This document shows, piece by piece, positions 8,392 through 16,331 of a DNA stretch of 54,496 bases. Numbering within the stretch: position 1 is the stretch's first letter; each line of letters opens with the position of its first letter. The DNA comes from an uncultured Sphingopyxis sp. (GTDB lineage Bacteria; Pseudomonadota; Alphaproteobacteria; Sphingomonadales; Sphingomonadaceae). Location: contig CALMYE010000027.1 of NCBI GenBank assembly GCA_937873425.1, positions 1 to 54,496 on the forward strand, written 5' to 3'. The translations under genes and the position numbers were made by a program. The notes under the pieces were generated by a model that worked only from the letters and a program-made list of their open reading frames with translations, was not told the DNA's origin and did not search any database.

Positions 8392-8885
8392 TGGAAGCGG
8401 GGCGCAGACGGCATGTCCGCCGCGCCCTGATGGCCGGTTTGGGCTTTTCGGCAATCTGGGCGGCGTGGTGGCTGTGGCCGTCCGGACCTCAAAAACCCGA
8501 CTTTCTGTTCGATACCCACCCCACCTCTTGGGTGTCATTCGATGACCTCACGGAGGATATCCGGCCCAAACTGCCTTATTTTGAGGCCGGAAGCTTCCAT
8601 TCACCGTCGGGTCTGCCCCTTCGCCCAAAGGACATCATTCGGGATGCGCGTCATCCGCAGAATATCGACTCCCCGGAATTCTTCGCTTTGTTCCGCTTGA
8701 GGAAAGGCGCAACGCGCGCCGATTTCGTCGAAGCAACGCAGGCGATATGGGCGGTCTGCGATGCGGCGATCGCCGTTGCAACGGATGATCAAGAGGACTC
8801 CTACGCCTTGCTGCCCGTCGAGCGCGGACGGGATTGCGATTATCTTTTCCCGGTGGAGACGACGACGGATCAAGTTCCGAGTTGA
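8391..8885 (+). CDS. Membrane-anchored protein of unknown function
   Basis: A 164-residue product whose ATG overlaps the clpA stop (TGATG), suggesting translational coupling. Residues about 12-30 (LMAGLGFSAIWAAWWLW) form a single membrane helix after a short arginine-rich N-terminus, so the rest probably faces the periplasm. The soluble part has no motif I recognise; it contains FFALFRLRKGATRADFVEA and a pair of cysteines (VCDAA, RDCDYL). Base composition becomes noticeably less GC-rich in its second half than in clpA. It is followed after 31 bases by a toxin-antitoxin pair whose promoter starts within its last codon. Confidence 0.65.
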   Translation: MEAGRRRHVRRALMAGLGFSAIWAAWWLWPSGPQKPDFLFDTHPTSWVSFDDLTEDIRPKLPYFEAGSFHSPSGLPLRPKDIIRDARHPQNIDSPEFFALFRLRKGATRADFVEATQAIWAVCDAAIAVATDDQEDSYALLPVERGRDCDYLFPVETTTDQVPS

Positions 8886-8910
8886 AGTTTTCGGGATACG
8901 GCGTTATAAC
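8882..8910 (+). promoter_or_regulatory. Sigma-70-like promoter of the toxin-antitoxin pair
   Basis: TTGAAG (8882-8887) and TATAAC (8905-8910) are separated by exactly 17 bases. The predicted start of transcription, about seven bases past the -10, falls at or next to the antitoxin ATG at 8917, so the message may be leaderless. GTTATAAC (8903-8910) is a perfect 8-bp palindrome over the -10 and could be the antitoxin's operator. Confidence 0.6.
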
Positions 8911-8916
8911 ACACGT

Positions 8917-9144
8917 ATGAACATGCCGCTCAAAATCACCAAGGTCGGCAACAGCGCCGCCGTCATCCTGCCCAAGGAACTGCTCGCGCGGCTCCGCGTT
9001 TCGCTGGGCGACACGCTGTTCGCGACCGAATCACCCGACGGCATTCGCCTGACCGCGTCCGATCCCGATTTCGCCGCGAAGATGGCCTTGGCCGAAGAGA
9101 TCATGCGCGAAGATCGCGACATCCTGCGCGTGCTCGCAAAATGA
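8917..9144 (+). CDS. AbrB/MazE-type antitoxin
   Basis: A 75-residue protein with the swapped-hairpin DNA-binding fold of the AbrB/MazE family: PLKITKVGNSAAVILPKELL at the N-terminus, then LGDTLFATESPDGIRLT. The C-terminal helix (FAAKMALAEEIMREDRDILRVLAK) would be the part that wraps and neutralises the toxin. It stops in ATGA, four bases overlapping the doc gene, as usual for antitoxin-first pairs. Such antitoxins normally repress their own promoter with the toxin as corepressor. A second in-frame ATG lies at 8923. Antitoxins of this kind are substrates of ATP-dependent proteases; clpA is only 500 bases upstream, but that is context rather than evidence. Confidence 0.9.
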   Translation: MNMPLKITKVGNSAAVILPKELLARLRVSLGDTLFATESPDGIRLTASDPDFAAKMALAEEIMREDRDILRVLAK

Positions 9145-9542
9145 CCCAGCCGGATCGCATCGAGCCGATCTGGCTCGATGCGGACGTCGCATTGGCCATT
9201 CACGATCGACAGCTGGCCGAACATGGTGGCATTGCCGGTGTGCGCGATGCAGGCATGCTCGAATCGGCGCTGGCGCGACCCGTCAACCAGTGGGCCTATG
9301 GCGAAGACGACCACGTCAGGCTCGCCGCAGCCTATGCGTTCGGTATCGCGCGCAACCATCCTTTCGGCGACGGCAACAAGCGGACCGCCTGGGTTCTGGC
9401 GCGACTTTTCCTTCGCCTGAACGGGCATGATCTTCGGTTCGATCCGCAGGACGCAATCATGACCGTTCTCGCCCTCGCCGCGGGCGAACTAACCGAGGAC
9501 GAGTTGGCCGACTGGTTTCGCGACCACCTGTCCGGGGCATGA
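9141..9542 (+). CDS. doc: Doc-type toxin (Fic fold, death-on-curing family)
   Basis: A 133-residue Fic-fold toxin with the family motif HPFGDGNKR near residues 73-81, the Doc variant of the Fic signature. The phage P1 Doc protein phosphorylates EF-Tu and stops translation; the same activity is inferred here from the motif. Upstream helices include IHDRQLAEHGG and VRDAGMLESAL, the usual Doc N-terminal pattern. The start overlaps the antitoxin stop by four bases. All catalytic motif residues are present, so the toxin appears intact. Its partner is AbrB/MazE-like, a common pairing with Doc in Alphaproteobacteria. Confidence 0.93.
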   Translation: MTQPDRIEPIWLDADVALAIHDRQLAEHGGIAGVRDAGMLESALARPVNQWAYGEDDHVRLAAAYAFGIARNHPFGDGNKRTAWVLARLFLRLNGHDLRFDPQDAIMTVLALAAGELTEDELADWFRDHLSGA

Positions 9543-9591
9543 CGTCGCGCACCCCTCGCTTTTTGGTCCCCCAGCGACTATATCCTTCGCC

Positions 9592-10431
9592 ATGTACGAC
9601 TATGTCACCGTAACCGCCGCCGATGCGGTCGCGCCCGCCCGCGTCCGCGACGGCACGATCAAGCTGCACGACGAAGCCGGTTTCGCCGGGATGCGCCGGG
9701 CGGGACGGCTGTCGGCCGAGATACTCGACGCGCTCGTCCCTTTCATCCAGCCGGGCGTGACCACCGGCGCGATCGACGACAAGGTGCGCGCGATGATGCT
9801 TGCGGGCGGCGGCATTCCCGCGACGCTCGGTTATCGCGGCTTCACCCACAGCTGCTGCACCAGCATCAACCATGTCGTCTGCCACGGCATCCCCGACGAC
9901 AAGCCGCTGCGCGAGGGCGACATCGTCAATGTCGACGTGACGACGATCATCGACGGCTGGCACGGCGACACCAGCCGCATGTATCTGGTCGGCGAGGTGC
10001 CGATCAAGGCGCGCCGGCTGGTCGAGGTCACATACGAATGCCTGATGCGCGGCATCGAGCAGGCGAAACCCGGCAACCGCATGGGCGACGTCGCGCACGC
10101 GATCCAGAGCCACGCCGAACGCCACCGCTATTCGGTGGTGCGCGACTTCTGCGGCCACGGGCTCGGCCAGATGTTCCACGACGCGCCCGAGGTCGTCCAT
10201 GCCGGCCGCCCCGGCACCGGCCCCGAACTGCGCCCCGGCATGTTCTTCACCATCGAGCCGATGATCAACACCGGCAAATATGCGGTGAAGATGCTCGCCG
10301 ACGGCTGGACCGCAGTGACCCGCGACCGCTCGCTCTCGGCGCAGTTCGAGCACAGCATCGGCATCACCGAAACCGGCTGCGAAATCTTCACCGCAAGCCC
10401 GAAGGGGCTGAACGCGCCGCCCTGGCTGTAA
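9592..10431 (+). CDS. map: Type I methionyl aminopeptidase
   Basis: A 279-residue cytoplasmic peptidase that removes the initiator methionine from new proteins. All five metal ligands of the pita-bread fold are present: D115 in NVDVT, D126 in GDTSR, H189 in CGHGLGQ, E222 in TIEPM and E253 in QFEHS. The substrate-side histidine in YRGFTHSCCTSINHVVCHG is also there. A ~20-residue N-terminal extension (MYDYVTVTAADAV) precedes the usual start. The gene stands alone, 49 bases after doc, and is followed by a hairpin-doublet repeat. Confidence 0.96.
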   Translation: MYDYVTVTAADAVAPARVRDGTIKLHDEAGFAGMRRAGRLSAEILDALVPFIQPGVTTGAIDDKVRAMMLAGGGIPATLGYRGFTHSCCTSINHVVCHGIPDDKPLREGDIVNVDVTTIIDGWHGDTSRMYLVGEVPIKARRLVEVTYECLMRGIEQAKPGNRMGDVAHAIQSHAERHRYSVVRDFCGHGLGQMFHDAPEVVHAGRPGTGPELRPGMFFTIEPMINTGKYAVKMLADGWTAVTRDRSLSAQFEHSIGITETGCEIFTASPKGLNAPPWL

Positions 10432-10444
10432 CGCAAAAGAACAC

Positions 10445-10538
10445 AGCTGCTCCCCGGCGAAAGCCGGGGTCCAGGGCGTTTGTCACGCCGCGCCGGCTTT
10501 ATGGCGCTCTGGACCCCGGCTTTCGCCGGGGAACAGCT
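10445..10538. repeat. Hairpin-doublet repeat after map
   Basis: Arms 10445-10478 and 10505-10538 are inverted copies with two mismatches in 34. Each arm contains its own hairpin, CCCCGGC-GAAA-GCCGGGG, with a tetraloop, followed by TCCAG. The whole therefore can fold either as two small hairpins or one long stem. This GGCGAAAGCCGGGG-type sequence is a familiar extragenic repeat in sphingomonads (recalled). It may end map transcription. Confidence 0.8.
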
Positions 10539-10585
10539 ATCAAAAAGCGATTTCGCGCTTGCGCAACCGCCGCTTCCGGCGCAGT

Positions 10586-10603
10586 CTTGACGTTAACGTC
10601 AAG
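10586..10603. promoter_or_regulatory. Perfect 18-bp palindromic operator before the PQQ dehydrogenase gene
   Basis: CTTGACGTTAACGTCAAG reads the same on both strands and lies 20 bases upstream of the ATG at 10624. It resembles operators of MerR-family regulators such as LiuR, which controls branched-chain amino acid and acyl-CoA catabolism in proteobacteria (motif recalled from memory). TTGACG inside it could also act as a -35. No regulator gene of that type is nearby. Confidence 0.55.
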
Positions 10604-10623
10604 CATGGGCGTGGGAGAGGGAC

Positions 10624-12807
10624 ATGGCGAAACGGGTCTTTTCGGCCGCGCTGCTGGGCGGCGCGCTTCTGGCATTGGCGGCGTGCAACGCATCGAAGAA
10701 TGATAGCATATCGGGCGGATCGCTCGACGACGCCGAAAGGGCCAGCGAGGCCCTGCTGAAGACCGGCGGCAGTGGCGACGACTGGGGCGCGATCGGCTTC
10801 AGCTATGACGAGCAGCGCTTCAGCCCGCTGACCGACATCGACGACGGGAATGTCGGCACCCTCGGCATCGCCTGGTTCGCCGACCTCGAGGATGCACGCG
10901 GGCAGGAAGCGACGCCGGTGGTCGTCGACGGCGTCATGTATGTCAGCCACGCCTGGTCGAAGGTCACCGCCTGGGACGCGGCGACCGGCAAGCCGCTCTG
11001 GTCCTTCGACCCCAAGGTGCCCGGCGAGCGCGCGGTCCATGCCTGCTGCGACGTCGTCAACCGCGGCGTCGCCGTGTGGGGCGACAAGCTGTTCGTCGGC
11101 GCGCTCGACGGGCGGCTGATCGCGCTGGACCGCAAGACCGGCACCGAAATCTGGTCGCAGCAGACCTTCGACGCCGACAAGCCCTATACGATCACCGGCG
11201 CGCCGCGCGTCGTGAAGGACATGGTGCTGATCGGCAACGGCGGCGCCGAGTTCGGCGTGCGCGGCTATGTCGCCGCCTATGACGCCGACAGCGGCAAGCC
11301 GAAGTGGCGCTTCTACACCGCGCCCAACCCCGAGAAGAAGAAGGACGGCGCCGCGAGCGACGAGATTTTCGCGGCCAAGGGCAACGCCACCTGGTCCGAC
11401 AAGGGCGAGTGGCAGACCTCGGGCGGCGGCGGCACGGTGTGGGACGCGATCGTCTATGACAAGGATCTCGACCAGCTCTATATCGGCGTCGGCAACGGCA
11501 ATCCGTGGAACCACGGCACGCGCTCGAACGGCGAGGGCGACAACTGGTTCCTCTCGTCGATCGTCGCGCTCGACCCCGACACCGGCGCCTATAAATGGCA
11601 TTATCAGGAAACGCCGGCGGAGACGTGGGACTATACCGCGACCCAGCCGATCATCCTCGCCGAGCAGCAGGTGGACGGCAAGCCGGTCAAGGTGCTGTAC
11701 CACGCGCCGAAGAACGGCTTCTTCTTCACCATCGACCGCACCAACGGCAAGCTGATCGACGCCAGGCCCTTCGTCGACGGAATCAACTGGGCGACCGGAT
11801 ACGACCTGACCACCGGGCGGCCGATCGAAAATCCCGAGGCGCGCTTCTACAGGACCGGTAAGCCGTTCATCGCCATCCCCGGCGCGCTCGGCGCCCACAA
11901 CTGGCACCCGATGAGCTATAATCCGGCGACCGGCCTCGTCTACATCCCCGCGCAGCAGATTCCGCAGGGCTATATCGAGGACATGAACGAGCTCGACAAG
12001 CGCAAGGTGCTCGGGTTCAACGTCGGCACCTCACTCACCGGCACGCTGCTACCCGACGACAGGGCCGCGTTCCGCGCCGCCGTCGCCGCGACCACCGGAC
12101 GCCTCGTCGCCTTCGATCCGAAGAGCGGCAAGGTCGCCTGGGGCGTCGACTATCCCGCGGCGTGGAACGGCGGCACGATGACCACCGCGGGCAATCTGGT
12201 GTTCCAGGGGACGAGCACCGGCCGCTTCCGCGCCTATGCCGCCGACACGGGCAGGCAATTGCTCGACCTCGACATGCAGTCGGGGATCGTCAGCGCGCCC
12301 TCGACCTTCCGCGTCGGCGGGGTGCAATATGTCGCCTTCATGACCAGCAAGGGCGGGGCCTTTCCGCTCGTCGCCGGGGTCGCGGGCGGCGTCACGCGCA
12401 AGGTGCCGAACATCCCGCGCCTCGTCGTGCTGAAGCTCGGCGGCACCGCGCAGCTTCCCGCGCCGCCCGCCTCCACGACGCTCGCCTGGAACCCGCCGCC
12501 GGTGACCGGCACGCCCGAACAGATCGCGGCGGGCAAGGCGAACTTCGGCCGCTATTGCATGGTCTGTCACGGCGACAGCGCGATCGGCAACGGCTTCACC
12601 CCCGACCTGCGCGTCTCCGGCACGCTCGCCAATGCCGATGCGTGGAAGGGCGTCGTGATCGATGGCATATTGAAGGACCGCGGCATGGTCAGCTTCGCGC
12701 AGGTGCTCACCCCCGCCGACGCCGAGGCGATCCGCGCCTATGTCATCGAGCGGTCGAACTGGACCAAGGCGCACCTGGCGGACGCGACCGCGCCGATGGG
12801 GCGGTAG
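10624..12807 (+). CDS. PQQ-dependent quinohemoprotein alcohol dehydrogenase, lipoprotein
   Basis: A 727-residue enzyme. The N-terminus is a lipoprotein signal with lipobox LALAAC (acylated Cys21), so it is anchored in a membrane facing the periplasm. The eight-bladed PQQ propeller follows; adjacent cysteines C141-C142 (HACCDV) form the vicinal disulfide typical of these enzymes, and WDYTATQP carries a likely catalytic Asp. The C-terminal domain is a c-type cytochrome with CMVCH at 645-649. It thus oxidises alcohols and passes electrons through heme to the respiratory chain. Substrate range cannot be told. The start has GGGAGAGGG just upstream and a perfect palindrome at 10586-10603. No PQQ-synthesis genes are in the window. 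Confidence 0.93.
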   Translation: MAKRVFSAALLGGALLALAACNASKNDSISGGSLDDAERASEALLKTGGSGDDWGAIGFSYDEQRFSPLTDIDDGNVGTLGIAWFADLEDARGQEATPVVVDGVMYVSHAWSKVTAWDAATGKPLWSFDPKVPGERAVHACCDVVNRGVAVWGDKLFVGALDGRLIALDRKTGTEIWSQQTFDADKPYTITGAPRVVKDMVLIGNGGAEFGVRGYVAAYDADSGKPKWRFYTAPNPEKKKDGAASDEIFAAKGNATWSDKGEWQTSGGGGTVWDAIVYDKDLDQLYIGVGNGNPWNHGTRSNGEGDNWFLSSIVALDPDTGAYKWHYQETPAETWDYTATQPIILAEQQVDGKPVKVLYHAPKNGFFFTIDRTNGKLIDARPFVDGINWATGYDLTTGRPIENPEARFYRTGKPFIAIPGALGAHNWHPMSYNPATGLVYIPAQQIPQGYIEDMNELDKRKVLGFNVGTSLTGTLLPDDRAAFRAAVAATTGRLVAFDPKSGKVAWGVDYPAAWNGGTMTTAGNLVFQGTSTGRFRAYAADTGRQLLDLDMQSGIVSAPSTFRVGGVQYVAFMTSKGGAFPLVAGVAGGVTRKVPNIPRLVVLKLGGTAQLPAPPASTTLAWNPPPVTGTPEQIAAGKANFGRYCMVCHGDSAIGNGFTPDLRVSGTLANADAWKGVVIDGILKDRGMVSFAQVLTPADAEAIRAYVIERSNWTKAHLADATAPMGR

Positions 12808-12818
12808 GGTCTTCCAAG

Positions 12819-12948
12819 CCCCTCCCCTTCAGGGGAGGGGTTGGGGTGGAGCCATCGGCCTCGCGCAGACTTCGCTGCCCACCCCGCTGCGACTAAGGTC
12901 CGGCTGCGCCGAACCAAGTCTCGCTGCCCCTCCCCTGAAGGGGAGGGG
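12819..12948. repeat. Recurrent hairpin-doublet repeat, family 1, copy A
   Basis: 130 bases bounded by CCCCTCCCC-TTCA-GGGGAGGGG and an inverted copy of the same hairpin at the far end. The interior contains GGGGTGG, its complement CCACCCC, and CTGCGACTAAGGTCCGGCTG and CCAAGTCTCGCTGCCC. Related copies lie at 27780-27903 (inverted), 32628-32747 (inverted, inside addA) and 50757-50889 (same orientation). It sits directly after the PQQ dehydrogenase stop. Confidence 0.9.
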
Positions 12949-13018
12949 GCTCCACGCTCATTTGCTGCTTTTTTAGGCATCGGACTCGCGTCGCTGCTCG
13001 CCCTTTGGGCAGCAGCGC

Positions 13019-13035
13019 AATTTCGTTACGAAATT
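13019..13035. promoter_or_regulatory. Palindrome upstream of the glnB promoter
   Basis: AATTTCG and CGAAATT flank a TTA centre, forming a 7-bp-arm inverted repeat 27 bases upstream of the sigma-54-like element. It is a candidate activator or repressor site but does not match the NtrC consensus. A GC-rich hairpin (12992-13017) lies just before it without a convincing T-tract. Confidence 0.35.
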
Positions 13036-13061
13036 CTTACCGGAAGCTTGCGATTCAGCAA

Positions 13062-13078
13062 TTGGCACGTCTCTTGAT
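13062..13078 (+). promoter_or_regulatory. Sigma-54-like promoter of glnBA
   Basis: TTGGCACG (13062-13069), four bases, then TTGAT (13074-13078). This matches the -24/-12 consensus TTGGCACG-N4-TTGCW at all but one base (A for the C of the -12 GC). Spacing is exact. It lies 113 bases before the glnB start. Sigma-54/NtrC control of glnBA is common in Proteobacteria and fits the gene content. Confidence 0.65.
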
Positions 13079-13091
13079 TGGTGCAAGATGA

Positions 13092-13529
<438 letters not shown>

Positions 13530-13604
13530 CGCGTCCCGCTCTCCAATCCTGTTCAACCAGACGCCGGCCCAGCCGGACATCATCGCAAGAAGGAAGCTGA
13601 AACC

Positions 13605-15017
13605 ATGGCTACGAAGCCCAAGGATATCGTCGCACGGATCAAGGAAAACGACATCGAGTGGGTGGACCTGCGCTTCACCGATCCCAAAGGGAAGTGGCAG
13701 CATCTGACGATGTGCGCGGGCGTGATCGACGAGGATGCGCTGGAGGACGGGCTGATGTTCGACGGATCGTCGATCGCCGGCTGGAAGGCGATCAACGAAA
13801 GCGACATGATCCTGAAGCCCGACCTCGACGCCGTCTATGACGATCCCTTCTCGGCGACGCCGATGCTCGTCATCTTCTGCGACATCGTCGAACCCTCGAC
13901 CGGCGAAGGCTATGCCCGCGACCCGCGCACCACCGCCAAGCGGGCGGAGGCCTATCTGGGGTCGACCGGAATCGGCGACACCGTCTATGTCGGTCCCGAG
14001 GCCGAATTCTTCATGTTCGACGATGTGCGCTTCGAAACCAGCTACAACAAGTCGGGTTTCGAGATCGACGATATCGAGCTGCCGACCAACAGCGGGCGCA
14101 GCTACGAGGGCGGCAACCTCGCCCACCGGCCGCGCGCCAAGGGCGGCTATTTCCCGGTCGCGCCGGTCGACAGCGCGGTCGACATCCGCGCCGAGATGGT
14201 CTCGACCATGCTCGAACTCGGCCTGCCGTGCGACAAGCACCACCATGAGGTCGCCGCGGCGCAGCACGAGCTGGGACTGACCTTCGGTACGCTCACCGAA
14301 ACCGCCGACCGCATGCAGATCTACAAATATGTCGTGCATCAGGTCGCGCACGCTTATGGCAAGACCGCGACCTTCATGCCCAAGCCGATCAAGGAAGATA
14401 ATGGTTCGGGCATGCACACCCACATCTCGATCTGGGAAAAGGGCAAGCCGCTGTTCGCGGGCAACGGCTATGCCGGCCTGTCGGACATGTGCCTCTATTT
14501 CATCGGCGGCGTGATCAAGCACGCCAAGGCGCTCAATGCCTTCACCAACCCGACGACGAACAGCTACAAGCGCCTCGTCCCCGGCTTCGAGGCGCCGGTG
14601 CTGCTCGCTTACTCTTCGCGCAACCGTTCGGCCTCGTGCCGCATTCCTTACGGGGCGGGCGCCAAGGCGAAGCGCGTCGAGTTCCGCTTCCCCGATGCGA
14701 TGGCGAACCCCTATCTCTGCTATTCGGCGCTGCTGATGGCGGGTCTCGACGGCATCGCGAACAAGATCCATCCCGGCGACGCGATGGACAAGAATCTCTA
14801 CGACCTGCCGCCCGAGGAGCTGGCCGAAGTCCCGACCGTCTGCGGCTCGCTGCGCGAAGCGCTCGACAGCCTCGCGGCGGACTATGAGTTCCTGCTGAAG
14901 GGCGACGTCTTCTCGAAGGACCAGATCGACGCCTATATCGAGCTGAAGTGGGAAGAGGTCTATAATTTCGAACAGACGCCGAGCCCGGTCGAGTTCGACA
15001 TGTATTACAGCGCCTGA
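13605..15017 (+). CDS. glnA: Type I glutamine synthetase
   Basis: A 470-residue cytoplasmic enzyme that makes glutamine from glutamate, ammonia and ATP as a dodecamer. Recognisable parts are [23 protein letters not shown] (beta-grasp domain), the metal-site segment [32 protein letters not shown], and [10 protein letters not shown]. Adenylylation tyrosine Y399 in [11 protein letters not shown] shows the GS-I-beta type regulated by GlnE and P-II. Length and ends match the family. A good terminator follows at 15042-15080. Confidence 0.98.
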   Translation: MATKPKDIVARIKENDIEWVDLRFTDPKGKWQHLTMCAGVIDEDALEDGLMFDGSSIAGWKAINESDMILKPDLDAVYDDPFSATPMLVIFCDIVEPSTGEGYARDPRTTAKRAEAYLGSTGIGDTVYVGPEAEFFMFDDVRFETSYNKSGFEIDDIELPTNSGRSYEGGNLAHRPRAKGGYFPVAPVDSAVDIRAEMVSTMLELGLPCDKHHHEVAAAQHELGLTFGTLTETADRMQIYKYVVHQVAHAYGKTATFMPKPIKEDNGSGMHTHISIWEKGKPLFAGNGYAGLSDMCLYFIGGVIKHAKALNAFTNPTTNSYKRLVPGFEAPVLLAYSSRNRSASCRIPYGAGAKAKRVEFRFPDAMANPYLCYSALLMAGLDGIANKIHPGDAMDKNLYDLPPEELAEVPTVCGSLREALDSLAADYEFLLKGDVFSKDQIDAYIELKWEEVYNFEQTPSPVEFDMYYSA

Positions 15018-15041
15018 TCCACGGGTCAGCGACGCGAAGAG

Positions 15042-15080
15042 GGGCGTCCGGTTCGGGGGAACCGGGCGCCCTTTCTCTTT
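15042..15080 (+). terminator. Rho-independent terminator of glnBA
   Basis: A 13-bp stem (GGGCGTCCGGTTC with GAACCGGGCGCCC, one G-U pair) closes a GGGG loop at 15055-15058 and is followed by TTTCTCTTT. It begins 25 bases after the glnA stop. Confidence 0.85.
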
Positions 15081-15101
15081 CGGGCAAGCGGACAGACCCG
15101 G

Positions 15102-16007
15102 TCAGTATCCCAGCGTCGATCGCACCAGCCAGACGATCAGCCAGATGGGAAGCGCAAGCACGGCCATGCCGATCAGGATCAGCGTTCCCATGCCCGGCTC
15201 CGAACCGGCCTTGCGTTTCCCATGGCCGATCGACGCATAGGTGACCGTTCCGACGATAAGGAACGGCAGCACGATGGCCGACGTCACAAAGCGAAAGGGA
15301 ATGAGCAATCGTTCAAACAGCGTGAACTGCGGCGGTGCGTGGGCGATGCGTTTGAACACCCCATAGCTTTCCAGATAGGCCTCGATCGATATATTCTGCC
15401 CGGCCGCATCGCGCCTGGCCGCTTCCCGCGTCGGCTTGGCGCCGGAGTAGTTGTAGAGGTTCAGCCCCGCCCTGCCATATATCTCTTCAATGGCCTTTTG
15501 CGCGACGCCGTAGACATCCTCGCCGGGTTCATGGTCGATCACAAAGCCGGCCTCGGGCGTGTAGACCACGTTGACCGTGCCTTCATCTTCGGCCGCCTGC
15601 TTCAACCTTGACTGGAAGCGCAAATATTTGATGGCGCCGTCATCCACCACGACCGCCATGCCATAGTCGTCATCGCTGCCTTCGGTCGCCAGGACAGGCA
15701 TATCCAGCTGCTTTGCCAAGGTCGCCGTGCGGTGAACGAGATCGCAGCTGATGTCGTCCTTCTTCAGGTCGAGCGCGCCGCCGCCGCCGGACATGAAGCG
15801 TTCCAGCAGGGACATATCGATCCGGTGCGCGATCTGCCGATCCAGAAACTGTCCGAAATCCGGGCGGCGCCCCAGCGGCTCGCTATGGGCGGTGAGATAG
15901 AACAGGCCGGTGCGGGTTTCCTGCCAGAGCTGATAGCCGTCCGATACCCGCGCCAGGCTGCTTCCCGAAGGCTCCTCGCCGAGCACGACATAATGCGACC
16001 GCCACAT
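15102..16007 (-). CDS. Membrane protein of unknown function with two C-terminal helices
   Basis: About 301 residues from ATG 16007 (MWRSHYVVLGEE). The first ~210 residues look soluble, with LDLKKDDISCDLVHRTATLAKQ-like mixed helices and strands and no motif I can name. Two hydrophobic segments follow near the end: LIPFRFVTSAIVLPFLIVGTV and a final GTLILIGMAVLALPIWLIVW, so the soluble part is held to the membrane by a hairpin. The frame is open further upstream, but that extension is arginine/cysteine-rich and runs into a repeat. It is convergent with glnBA and isolated. Confidence 0.6.
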   Translation of the reverse strand: MWRSHYVVLGEEPSGSSLARVSDGYQLWQETRTGLFYLTAHSEPLGRRPDFGQFLDRQIAHRIDMSLLERFMSGGGGALDLKKDDISCDLVHRTATLAKQLDMPVLATEGSDDDYGMAVVVDDGAIKYLRFQSRLKQAAEDEGTVNVVYTPEAGFVIDHEPGEDVYGVAQKAIEEIYGRAGLNLYNYSGAKPTREAARRDAAGQNISIEAYLESYGVFKRIAHAPPQFTLFERLLIPFRFVTSAIVLPFLIVGTVTYASIGHGKRKAGSEPGMGTLILIGMAVLALPIWLIVWLVRSTLGY

Positions 16008-16149
16008 AGCTGCGGTGCCTACTATCCCGGTCCGAAACTGGCAACGCGCCAAAGCCGCATGAAGATGGCGACAGCAATCGGGTGGTTTCCGGTCGCTGCG
16101 GCCAGATCGGCAGCGAAGGGCTGAAATGGGGTGGGGAGCGGCCCCATAA

Positions 16150-16284
16150 ATCCTCCCCACTTGTGGGGAGGTGGCAGCGCGAAGCGCTGACGGAGGGGGT
16201 TCGCGCCATTGCGCAGCGTCGATTCAGGCCGCCAGCCCCCTCCACCACCCTGCGGGTGGTCCCCCTCCCCGTGCCGGGGAGGAT
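16150..16284. repeat. Recurrent hairpin-doublet repeat, family 2, copy 1
   Basis: 135 bases bounded by ATCCTCCCC and GGGGAGGAT. The left end folds as CCTCCCC-ACTTGT-GGGGAGG. The right end carries CCACCCTGCGGGTGG and CCTCCCC-GTGCC-GGGGAGG. Further copies are 36261-36403 and 49997-50138; the right end is almost identical to 50099-50138. It fills most of the 324-base gap 16008-16331, in which I see no gene. Confidence 0.88.
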
Positions 16285-16331
16285 CTATGGCCGCAACCGG
16301 CCAGCCCGCGCAGCCATCCGGCTGCTCGGGC

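Noticed and set aside
12992-13017. Terminator before glnB
   Set aside because: A hairpin CGCTGCT..AGCAGCG with a short loop exists, but it has a bulge and no T-tract follows on either strand.
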